Notes under the pieces: model-generated
Seen by the model: the letters and a program-made list of their open reading frames with translations, nothing else
What the model was told of the DNA's origin: nothing
Database searches by the model: none
Shown: piece after piece, positions 1 through 7,418 of the stretch
How the letters are laid out: each line of letters opens with the position of its first letter
How positions within the stretch are numbered: position 1 is the stretch's first letter
Position numbers and translations under genes: made by a program
Assembly: GCA_964469215.1 (NCBI GenBank)
Contig: CAYXYB010000007.1
Location: 1 to 64,000, forward strand
Direction of reading: 5' to 3'
Origin: SKPS01 sp964469215
GTDB taxonomy: Bacteria > Bacteroidota > Bacteroidia > Bacteroidales > SKPS01
DNA length: 64,000 bases

Positions 1-540
1 TGCAAATATATGAACTTTCTGTTTAGCACGGTCGGTTGTAATATAGCCGCTAACGCTTTCAGGCTTGCTGCTGCGGCGTTGGTTCGCCGGAGGGTTTGCC
101 TTTGCGCTCCCAAAGATAGTATCGATTTCGTAATGAAGCAAGTATTTTATCAAGCCGTTGCAGCAAACCTGTGTTAAAGGTAGGGCTGATAAGCAATTAG
201 TAAAATTAATCCGTTATTAACCAGTATGTTTCGGAGGCGAAGACCTTTACCGGCATTAAATCGTTTTTGAAGACCCGACAGTGATTTTTTTTAGCAGCGA
301 TTCCGGTCTACGACCATTGTCCGTTAATGAAGCAATATATTTTGAAAATCACTTGCCGCGTCAGCGAAATTTATCAATCAAAGAACTTGAGATCAGCCTT
401 AGCTTTAACTCGTTTATATATGTACCTCGACCTTGCCCACGGGTTGGTTTACCTGCTGTTCTGGCAGGTGGCTAACCCAACCTTTTTCTGAATAACCCAA
501 CCTTTTATGTAGCTTCATGATTACGTGTATTTGTAACTCC
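1..540. other. Left-edge non-coding stretch
   Basis: No convincing gene is visible here. The only open frame, 64 codons at 281-475, has no recognisable motif and ends inside a hairpin, so I do not call it. The right half holds a hairpin and a direct repeat (listed separately) next to the 3' end of the recombinase gene. It could be an attachment or terminator region. Confidence 0.5.
441..506. repeat. Hairpin plus 20-bp-period direct repeat beside integrase
   Basis: GGGTT (441-445) pairs with AACCC (474-478), and ACCTGC (451-456) pairs with GCAGGT (464-469) around a 7-nt loop. The result is a two-step stem with an internal loop. The 14-mer TAACCCAACCTTTT occurs at 473-486 and again at 493-506. 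The structure lies just past the stop codon of the minus-strand recombinase. It could be a terminator or a recombination site; the sequence alone cannot decide. Confidence 0.45.
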
Positions 541-1716
541 TCAAATTAATGTGTCCAGGTCATCAAACGGCGAACGTATCTTCTGTATCTGCTTCGAGGA
601 GACATGTGTGTATACCTCCGTCGTCTTGCTGCTCTTATGCCCCAACAACTCCTGAATATACCTCAGATCAGTTCCGCTCTCCAATAAATGCGTCGCATAA
701 CTGTGTCGTAACCAATGCAAGGTGACAGGCTTTCTGTTCCCAGTCAAAGATAAAGCATTCTTCAATACCTTTGCAAGTGATTCTGCAGAATATTTTTCAC
801 CTGCCTTCTGACCCTCAAATAACCATACCTTCGGCCGGTATCCCTTGAAGTATTCCCGCAACATCTCAACAATCCGCTCCGGCAAAGGCACTACCCTGTC
901 CTTCCTGCCCTTGCCCTGCCTGATGATCAATAATCCCCTCTTCGAATCCACATCCTGTGGCTTAAGGTTCAGCAATTCACTCCTGCGCAATCCACAAGCA
1001 TAAATCAAACTCAGCATCGCTCTGTGCTTCGGATTGACCAATGCCTCCAGAATCGCCTTCACCTCCTCCTTGCTCAACACATTCGGCAGCTTATGCTCCC
1101 GCCTGGGACGCTCCAGCTTCTCAATATCCAGCCGTGTCTGTAAAACCTCCCTGTAAAATAACTTCATCGCATTCACCGCCTGGTTCTGCATCGCAAAACT
1201 GTAACCATTGCCAATGATATACTCGTGTACGTATCGCACCATGTCGCTGTTGATTGCTTCATCTGCCCGCCTGGGCTGTATGAACGCCAGAAACCCCGAA
1301 ATGGCATCAGCGTATGTCTTTACCGTGGAAGCACTGTAACGCTTGTGCTCCATCCATACACGGAAACGCTTCACCAGGATATTGTTATCCTCCGAAAGAA
1401 GATTTCTGTTAACTTTCGGCTGCTTCTCCGGCCTGCCACCGGAACCTGAACCTGTTGAGGCACTGCTGACCAAATCCCGCAAAGGCAACAACTCCCGGTA
1501 ATTTACCATCGCCACAGGCCGCATCTCCCCGGCAAAAACCTTGTGATCAAACCCCTTCGCATCAACATACCAGTACTTTCCCTCCGGATTATACCTGGCA
1601 ATGTTAAACGATTTAAGATGTTCTACAACTGAAGCGTTGTAATAGAAATGGATGGTGACAACCTCCCTCCCCCGTTCAGATCCCCTGCGTAATGTAATCC
1701 ATGGCATCTTTTTCAT
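541..1716 (-). CDS. Tyrosine recombinase / XerC-D-like phage integrase
   Basis: A site-specific recombinase that cuts and rejoins DNA through a phosphotyrosine. The N-terminal ~100 residues are an unusual extra region. A SAM-like core-binding domain follows (about 110-200), then the catalytic domain. Visible catalytic residues are Arg in ACGLRRSELL, Lys in GKGRKDR, the HWLRHSYATHLLE box, the LGHKSSKTTEVYTH box and its Tyr. There is no insertion between the Lys and His boxes like that of integron IntI, so it is not an integron integrase. I chose the ATG at 1716 because AGGAGGA lies just upstream; an in-frame start 21 nt further out is poorer. It borders a hairpin (441-478) and the repeat array at 1851, which may mark a mobile or rearranging locus. 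Confidence 0.9.
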   Translation of the reverse strand: MKKMPWITLRRGSERGREVVTIHFYYNASVVEHLKSFNIARYNPEGKYWYVDAKGFDHKVFAGEMRPVAMVNYRELLPLRDLVSSASTGSGSGGRPEKQPKVNRNLLSEDNNILVKRFRVWMEHKRYSASTVKTYADAISGFLAFIQPRRADEAINSDMVRYVHEYIIGNGYSFAMQNQAVNAMKLFYREVLQTRLDIEKLERPRREHKLPNVLSKEEVKAILEALVNPKHRAMLSLIYACGLRRSELLNLKPQDVDSKRGLLIIRQGKGRKDRVVPLPERIVEMLREYFKGYRPKVWLFEGQKAGEKYSAESLAKVLKNALSLTGNRKPVTLHWLRHSYATHLLESGTDLRYIQELLGHKSSKTTEVYTHVSSKQIQKIRSPFDDLDTLI

Positions 1717-1835
1717 TGATCCTCCTGATTTTTTCAAAATAACCGTAACCTCTCATGTAGTATATTTGCCTGAACACCGAAAAACGGAAGAAAATGTTTA
1801 GGTTAAGATCCGGATTGATGAATAGATTATTTACC

Positions 1836-1843
1836 TATCTTTG
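1836..1843 (+). promoter_or_regulatory. Bacteroidota -7 box (TATCTTTG) before the repeat array
   Basis: TATCTTTG matches the TAnnTTTG -7 consensus, with a TTG at 1815-1817 as a weak upstream element. Transcription from here would run through repeat array 1 into the pirin gene and give it a hairpin-rich leader of about 320 nt plus the unsequenced gap. Confidence 0.5.
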
Positions 1844-1850
1844 AACTCTG

Positions 1851-2152
1851 AACCCTGAACCTCTCGCCGCAGGCGAGACAAAAAACCCTGAACGTCTCGC
1901 CGCAGGCGAGACAAAANNNNNNNNNNNNNNNNNNNNNNNNNNNNNNNNNNNNNNNNNNNNNNNNNNNNNNNNNNNNNNNNNNNNNNNNNNNNNNNNNNNN
2001 NNNNNNNNNNNNNNNNAAAAAACCCTGAACGTCTCGCCGCAGGCGAGACAAAAAACCCTGAACGTCTCGCCGCAGGCGAGATAAAAAACCCTGAACCTCT
2101 CGCCGCAGGCGAGACAAAAAACCCTGAACCCGCTCGCACAGCGAGCCACTGA
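1851..2152. repeat. Tandem hairpin repeat array 1 (33-bp period)
   Basis: Visible units start at 1851, 1884, 2021, 2054, 2087 and 2120, exactly 33 bp apart within each block. Each begins AACCCTGAAC and carries a near-perfect hairpin, TCTCGCC-GCA-GGCGAGA. The last unit carries a different stem, GCTCGC-ACA-GCGAGC (2132-2146). A 100-N gap splits the array, so the copy number is unknown. The same units recur in array 2. Confidence 0.9.
1917..2016. other. Assembly gap of 100 N
   Basis: Exactly 100 N inside a tandem repeat, which is the usual placeholder for a gap of unknown size. Open frames crossing it are artefacts. Confidence 0.98.
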
Positions 2153-2171
2153 ACCTCTTAACCAAACATAA

Positions 2172-3221
2172 ATGTATAACAAAATCATCATCAACATCCA
2201 GCCGCTGGCCTTCATGTGGCCCACCATAGACCCTTTTTTGTTTTGCGTTCACCACCACGACCATTACCCTGCCGGCAATGATATCATGGGTCCGTCTGCA
2301 TCCCTTGCCGGGCGAAACCTAGGCCAGGATTTCACCATTAAAGATGGCTGGCGTATGTACCACGGAAGGCGTGTTCCGGGGTTCCCCGTGCACCCACATC
2401 GAGGCTTTGAAACAGTCACCGTTGTGATGAACGGCTTTGTCGACCATAGCGACTCTGCCGGAGCCGCCGGCAGGTACGGTAACGGCGATGTGCAGTGGAT
2501 GACCGCCGGTGCAGGACTACAGCATTGTGAGATGTTCCCTTTGCTGAACCGCGATAAAGAAAACACTCTTGAGCTTTTTCAGATATGGCTCAACCTCCCG
2601 AAATCACACAAATTTGCTAAGCCGCACTTCAAAATGCTTTGGGCTGATACAATCCCTCATGTAACAATAAAAGACGATGCCGGAAAGGCAACATCTTTAG
2701 ATATTGTTGCAGGAAGATATGGTGAAAACAAGGCTCCATCGCCCGCTCCTGACTCATGGGCAGCTAACCCCGATAATGAAATTGCAATATGGAATATAAC
2801 TATGGAAAAGGAGGCTGTATTCACTATCCCTGCAACAGATGATGAGGCAAACCGGATGCTCTACTTCTTCGAAGGTGACTCTCTAAACATAACGGGTAAT
2901 GAGATCAAACCTATGCATGCTGTTGAGATGTTTGCAAACCAAAATATAATAATAAAGAACGGAGATAAACCGGGTCGGTTGCTGTTACTTCAGGGAAAAC
3001 CAATAAATGAACCGGTGGCACAGTACGGTCCGTTTGTCATGAACACCCAACAGGAGATACACCAGGCTATTGCAGATTACCGCGTCACTCAATTCGGAGG
3101 CTGGCCATGGGAAAACGACGACCACGTTCACCCCCGCGATAAAGGAAGATTCGCCCTCTACCCCGACGGCAAAACTGAAACAAGACCTGAACCCGTTCGC
3201 AAAACGAGCTTAGAACCCTGA
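2172..3221 (+). CDS. Pirin family protein
   Basis: A bicupin of the pirin family, 349 aa; members include quercetinase-like metal-dependent dioxygenases and redox-related regulators. The metal-binding signature HPHRGFETVT lies near residue 73 and a second cupin strand, GAGLQHCEMFPLL, near 115. Typical sequence begins at DPFLFCVHHHDHYP (about 19), so the ATG at 2172 fits. The promoter at 1836 and the repeat array precede it. The last dozen codons are made from a hairpin repeat unit (GTTCGC-AAA-ACGAGC), so array 2 has grown into or replaced the natural C-terminus. The substrate cannot be predicted. Confidence 0.92.
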   Translation: MYNKIIINIQPLAFMWPTIDPFLFCVHHHDHYPAGNDIMGPSASLAGRNLGQDFTIKDGWRMYHGRRVPGFPVHPHRGFETVTVVMNGFVDHSDSAGAAGRYGNGDVQWMTAGAGLQHCEMFPLLNRDKENTLELFQIWLNLPKSHKFAKPHFKMLWADTIPHVTIKDDAGKATSLDIVAGRYGENKAPSPAPDSWAANPDNEIAIWNITMEKEAVFTIPATDDEANRMLYFFEGDSLNITGNEIKPMHAVEMFANQNIIIKNGDKPGRLLLLQGKPINEPVAQYGPFVMNTQQEIHQAIADYRVTQFGGWPWENDDHVHPRDKGRFALYPDGKTETRPEPVRKTSLEP

Positions 3222-3675
3222 ACGTCTCGCCGCAGGCGAGACAAAGAACCCTGAAAGCTCGCAAAGCGAGCTTAGAACCCTGAACGCTCGCAAAGCGAGC
3301 TTAGAACCCTGAACGTCTCGCCGCAGGCGAGACAAAGAACCCTGAACGCTCGCAAAGCGAGCTTAGAACCCTGAACGTTCGCAAAACGAGCTTAGAACCC
3401 TGAACGTCTCGCCGCAGGCGAGACAAAGAANNNNNNNNNNNNNNNNNNNNNNNNNNNNNNNNNNNNNNNNNNNNNNNNNNNNNNNNNNNNNNNNNNNNNN
3501 NNNNNNNNNNNNNNNNNNNNNNNNNNNNNNGCAAAGCGAGCTTAGAACCCTGAACGCTCGCAAAGCGAGCTTAGAACCCTGAACGCTCGCAAAGCGAGCT
3601 TAGAACCCTGAACGTCTCGCCGCAGGCGAGACAAAGAACCCTGAACGCTCGCAAAGCGAGCTTAGAACCCTGAAA
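3184..3675. repeat. Mixed hairpin repeat array 2 (two unit types)
   Basis: Units begin GAACCCTGAAC and carry one of two hairpins. Type A is GTCTCGCC-GCA-GGCGAGAC, about 33 bp per unit as in array 1. Type B is GCTCGC-AAA-GCGAGC, about 30 bp per unit. Visible order is B', A, B, B, A, B, B', A, gap, B, B, B, A, B, where B' has GTTCG and CAAAACGAGC arms. The first unit lies inside the pirin reading frame, and the array stops 11 bp before the AraC start codon. Confidence 0.9.
3431..3530. other. Assembly gap of 100 N
   Basis: Exactly 100 N within array 2. The number of repeat units is therefore unknown. Confidence 0.98.
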
Positions 3676-3685
3676 ACCTGCTTAA

Positions 3686-4774
3686 ATGGAAATAAACATC
3701 ATCACCTGGGTTGGCTTCTCACAAGCGCTTTTTGCTGCTATCCTCATGCTTACAAAGTCGGAAAGAAGAATGCCTGACAAAATCCTTACAGGATGGCTGG
3801 TACTGCTTGCCATCGAATTCCTTACAACAGGGCTCGACTTTAAAATATATGGGTTACCTCTCCTCTCCAGCTCATTTCTTCTGCTCAATCCGGCATTCTT
3901 CCTGTACATTAAATCCCTTACCAACAAACGGTTCCAAATCAAATGGTTGCATTTGCTGCACCTGGCTCCTTTCATTATCCTTGAAACTGTGGCATATATC
4001 ATCAATGAACCTTTCACCCTGAAAGAGTATTTCGATCCGGATAAAACGCTGTGGTTCCGTTATGCATTCAGCATCTCAACGCTAATTTCATGGTTGGCAT
4101 ATAACTATGCAAGTATAATGATGGTGCACCGCCATCGGATATCTCTGAAAAATGAGTTCTCTACGATCGAAAGGAACAAGAAGCTGGGATGGCTTCTCTT
4201 TGTGGTAGTTGCCTATAACCTTTTCTGCGCAGCCTCCATCTTTATCGGAATAATGGTTATATTGTTCAATAGCAAATTTCTTTTACCGCTGATCTTCAAC
4301 TATTCAAACCTGCTGGCTATGGTATATGTCCTCAGCATTTACGGGTTAAGGCAGCGAATGATTTACCAGACAATTTACCCGCAATCCGATACCGTTGACC
4401 AGAAATATTCCCGGTCAGGCATGAAGGATCAGAGAAAGACAGATATTAAAAACATAATGACAGAGTATTTCATAAAAGAGAAGCCATACCTTAATCCTGA
4501 TCTGAACATGCAGATGCTGTCAGAAAACCTTAAAATACCCAAACACCAGATCACTGAGGTTCTTAACACCGAAATCGGGAAGAATTTTTTTCAGTATGTG
4601 AATGAATATCGCATTGAAGCTGTTAAACAAATGCTGGCAATTAAAGATCATCCATGGTCGATAGAGGCCATTGGATACGAATGTGGATTCAACAGCAAAT
4701 CAACCTTTTTTACCGTATTCAGAAATTTCACAGGAATGACTCCATCTATCTACAGGGAAAGCCTGCTGAAATGA
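3686..4774 (+). CDS. Membrane-anchored AraC-type transcriptional regulator
   Basis: 362 aa. The first ~230 residues form about seven hydrophobic membrane segments. The last ~100 residues are an AraC helix-turn-helix domain, with motifs LKIPKHQITEVLN, FFQYVNEYRIEAVKQML and the family-typical GYECGFNSKSTFFTVFRNFTG. This 7TM-plus-AraC layout is common in Bacteroidota and suggests membrane sensing with DNA binding at the inner face. The gene starts directly after repeat array 2, so any upstream transcript passes through those hairpins. Its targets are unknown; the pirin gene is the nearest co-directional neighbour. Confidence 0.9.
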   Translation: MEINIITWVGFSQALFAAILMLTKSERRMPDKILTGWLVLLAIEFLTTGLDFKIYGLPLLSSSFLLLNPAFFLYIKSLTNKRFQIKWLHLLHLAPFIILETVAYIINEPFTLKEYFDPDKTLWFRYAFSISTLISWLAYNYASIMMVHRHRISLKNEFSTIERNKKLGWLLFVVVAYNLFCAASIFIGIMVILFNSKFLLPLIFNYSNLLAMVYVLSIYGLRQRMIYQTIYPQSDTVDQKYSRSGMKDQRKTDIKNIMTEYFIKEKPYLNPDLNMQMLSENLKIPKHQITEVLNTEIGKNFFQYVNEYRIEAVKQMLAIKDHPWSIEAIGYECGFNSKSTFFTVFRNFTGMTPSIYRESLLK

Positions 4775-4807
4775 TGATTGCAGATATTTCTGCAATTCCG
4801 GGAAGTC

Positions 4808-5764
4808 CTATTCTTTTACACAACGTACCGAGTATCCAATTCCTTTGTTGGAAAAAAGCTTAACAACTGAACCATTATGTGTACTCAGGCTCCTGCCCCA
4901 ACCGTTTCCAAGATTATATTGTGTTGATGACCAGTAAAATCCTGACCACTTGAGGTGACCATACACCCCCATCTCATCCCGCAAACCTCCGGGAATGGCA
5001 CCAAAACCTGATTCGTTGGTAGCATCTGTATTGGGCTGGTTCCAAATGGTATTACCTGTCTGTTTCAGCTTGCTGCCCGCAACATTCTCACCACCAAGAT
5101 AATCTATCAGGGTTGTCCAGTCTTCATCTGTAGGAACACACCATCCGGAGGGGCAAATACCGGAGGAATTATTTACAGCATGCCAATTATACAACCCTCC
5201 GTATATGTTCCTGTTGGTAGTGTCGTTGTCGTACCATGCATAGGCGCCCGTCGAACTGCTATACCACATGGTAACATCTGTGCCGGGATAAATTATGCTG
5301 CTTCCGTCATCGTATCTGGTAGTCCTGAGATTTTCAGCCATCCATAACTTATTGCCAATCTGTACTGTAGCGTAAACATTGCCGTCTTTATCTGCAAGCC
5401 TGGTGGAGATAATTACCTGATTGCCGTATCCGGTTCCTGCCTTGTTGGTGGCATAAGCCCTTACGTAATAGGTGGTGCTGGGCTTGAGCCCTGTGATAGA
5501 GCTGGTGAAACTCCCTCCATCCGATTTTCCCAGGTCGGTCTTGCTGCCACTTGCTGTTGGATTTGGCGAAGTTCCCCAACAAACACCATGTGACCTTATC
5601 GTGGCACCCCCGTTTGAAACAATCTCACCTCCACCACTGGCTGTTGATTGTGTGACATCGGTTACCGGTGAAGTGTTAACTTCCGGGACGTTCTTCTTCT
5701 CGCATCCCAGAATAAAAACTCCCAGTATCAGGACGAAAATGATGGTATGGGAATAATGGTTCAT
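4808..5764 (-). CDS. FISUMP-domain surface lipoprotein with Fn3-like domain
   Basis: 318 aa. A lipoprotein signal ends at LGVFILGC (Cys about residue 21). Residues ~40-125 look like a fibronectin type III repeat (GLKPSTTYYVRAYATN). The C-terminal ~190 residues are a Fibrobacter succinogenes major paralogous (FISUMP) domain, recognised from DKDGNVYATVQIGNKLWMAENL, GLYNWHAV, CPSGWCVPTDEDW and GFYWSSTQY. FISUMP proteins are exposed or secreted; their role is not established. The gene is convergent with the AraC gene, 33 bp away. A second FISUMP gene lies at 46316-47233. Confidence 0.88.
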   Translation of the reverse strand: MNHYSHTIIFVLILGVFILGCEKKNVPEVNTSPVTDVTQSTASGGGEIVSNGGATIRSHGVCWGTSPNPTASGSKTDLGKSDGGSFTSSITGLKPSTTYYVRAYATNKAGTGYGNQVIISTRLADKDGNVYATVQIGNKLWMAENLRTTRYDDGSSIIYPGTDVTMWYSSSTGAYAWYDNDTTNRNIYGGLYNWHAVNNSSGICPSGWCVPTDEDWTTLIDYLGGENVAGSKLKQTGNTIWNQPNTDATNESGFGAIPGGLRDEMGVYGHLKWSGFYWSSTQYNLGNGWGRSLSTHNGSVVKLFSNKGIGYSVRCVKE

Positions 5765-5810
5765 GATCTGTTTTTGTTTTGTTGATTTATTTAAGAGCCT
5801 GATTGCTCTA

Positions 5811-5818
5811 CAAATATA
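5811..5818 (-). promoter_or_regulatory. -7 box TATATTTG for the FISUMP lipoprotein gene
   Basis: Read on the minus strand, TATATTTG matches TAnnTTTG. It predicts transcription starting about 40 nt before the ATG at 5764. A TTTA about 20 nt upstream is a weak partner. Confidence 0.55.
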
Positions 5819-5994
5819 ATCATTTATTATTTTTTGAATAAATCATTGAAATAGTTTCTTACCCTTACATTCCTTTTCCCTGAATAGTCCATGCCACTTA
5901 ATCCGAACCACAATAATCGGTTCAGCTTTTATTATACGTACTGAATATCCTGCATTCATAAACTATCATTGCTCAATAAATAAAAAAACGGGTG

Positions 5995-7344
5995 ATGAAA
6001 AAGATACTTCTTTATTGTATTGTCTTTGTTATATTTATATTTCATCAATTCAATCTTTCCGCACAGGACTCAACTGATTTTCATACGATGATCCCGATCC
6101 CTCCGGTAAAATCCACCTTAAACGGATATGTAAAAGGGTTAGCTTATGTAGGAGCAAAGAATTATGATTATTCAAATGTATTCGGGGAAATTTCTTTGAA
6201 CACCTCCCTGAAACATCAGAACCTGCAGATGAGAGCTGAATTAAGATTCCGGGAAGGTATTTCCTTCGGCACCAGGATAACCAATATGGAAATCCGGGAA
6301 GCATGGGCAGGATACTCCTCCAGCCTGGTCGATTTTAAACTTGGTAACCAGATAATCAAATGGGGCAAAACAGATGGTTTTAATCCAACCAATTGTATAA
6401 CTCCCACCAATTATTTCATCCTTACTGATGAACCTGACGACCAACGGATGTCTAACTTTGTTCTGCAGGGAACTGTTAAACCTTTTAGTAATGTGAGCTT
6501 TACTGCAATCGGAATTCCTTTCTTCAGCCCCTCTGTGTACCGGTATGAACTGTTCGACATGGGAAAGGAAACGCGATTTATTCCAGCGGATCTACCTGAT
6601 TTAAATTTCAAAAACGGAGCCTATGCCCTGAAAACCGATTTCAGGATACTACGTGCAGATATGTCAATTTCATGGTTCGACGGATATAATCCCGACTACG
6701 GCTTCATTACAGATACCTTTTCCCTGTTTCCACAACCCGAAATAATCTACAGACCGGCATTTTTCAGAAAAAGAGCCGTAGGTGCCGATTTTGCTCTTCC
6801 GCTGGGACGCACCATTATAAGAGCCGAAGCCGCATATAACATTACAAAAGATTATGAGAAAAATATGCACATCCCTTTCCCCGGTCTTAGCTATGTTGCC
6901 GGAATCGAAAGGGAGATTGCAGGTGTTACAACTATAATGCAGTATGTAGGTGGTTATACCCCCGGATACAAACCTCTCACTGAACCGCCTCTGCCTGACC
7001 CCCTCAATCCGGTTTCCCAGATAAAATATGCTAGAGATAAGATTTATTACGAATCGGAACTCTTCAACAGGCAGATATTTTTTCAGCAGGAAAAATTCAA
7101 TCATGCGGTATTTCTTGCACTTACCAAAACCATGCTCTTTGAGACACTCAAAGCCGACCTGTCAGGATACTATAATATTACCTCGGAGGAATACTTCGCA
7201 AGAGGATCCTTAACATGGTCTGTATCTGATAACCTAAGAATTTCACTTGGCGGAATATTACTTAACGGGCCTGAAAAAACCATCTTCTCACACGCAGGAA
7301 AGGTGCTGAGCGGTGGTTTTCTCGGACTGAGAGCCATGTTTTAA
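5995..7344 (+). CDS. Outer-membrane beta-barrel protein of a lipid-export-type operon
   Basis: 449 aa with a signal peptide (hydrophobic core LLYCIVFVIFIFHQF, cut near LSAQ). The rest alternates polar and aromatic or aliphatic residues, and the protein ends in Phe (GGFLGLRAMF), as outer-membrane barrels do. It has the DUF1302-like feel of LGNQIIKWGKTDGFNPTN, but I do not claim that family. Next on the same strand are an MMPL/RND transporter and a LolA-like carrier, a common trio in which barrel, inner-membrane pump and periplasmic carrier move lipid or lipoprotein to the outer membrane. GTG at 5992 is possible, but the ATG at 5995 is preferred. Confidence 0.7.
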   Translation: MKKILLYCIVFVIFIFHQFNLSAQDSTDFHTMIPIPPVKSTLNGYVKGLAYVGAKNYDYSNVFGEISLNTSLKHQNLQMRAELRFREGISFGTRITNMEIREAWAGYSSSLVDFKLGNQIIKWGKTDGFNPTNCITPTNYFILTDEPDDQRMSNFVLQGTVKPFSNVSFTAIGIPFFSPSVYRYELFDMGKETRFIPADLPDLNFKNGAYALKTDFRILRADMSISWFDGYNPDYGFITDTFSLFPQPEIIYRPAFFRKRAVGADFALPLGRTIIRAEAAYNITKDYEKNMHIPFPGLSYVAGIEREIAGVTTIMQYVGGYTPGYKPLTEPPLPDPLNPVSQIKYARDKIYYESELFNRQIFFQQEKFNHAVFLALTKTMLFETLKADLSGYYNITSEEYFARGSLTWSVSDNLRISLGGILLNGPEKTIFSHAGKVLSGGFLGLRAMF

Positions 7345-7361
7345 AAACCAACTAAAAAGCC

Positions 7362-7380
7362 TGCCGGAATGATTCCGGCA
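7362..7380. other. Perfect hairpin in the barrel-MMPL spacer
   Basis: TGCCGGAA, loop TGA, TTCCGGCA: eight perfect base pairs. No T-run follows, so it is not a standard terminator. It may be an RNA-processing or attenuation hairpin lowering expression of the downstream transporter genes. Confidence 0.6.
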
Positions 7381-7418
7381 CTATAAAGTTACTACAACCT
7401 GAGAAGATCATTAAATTT

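Noticed and set aside
281..475. 64-codon open frame at the left edge
   Set aside because: No start signal or motif, and it ends within the hairpin at 441-478.
541..1716. Integron integrase IntI
   Set aside because: The extra IntI domain between the Lys and His boxes is absent, and no attC cassette series is visible.
1827..2264. Minus-strand open frames through the repeat array and N gap
   Set aside because: They consist of translated repeat units and N residues and overlap the pirin start, so they are artefacts.
1851..3675. CRISPR array
   Set aside because: Units are contiguous palindromes with no unique spacers, and no cas genes are in the window.
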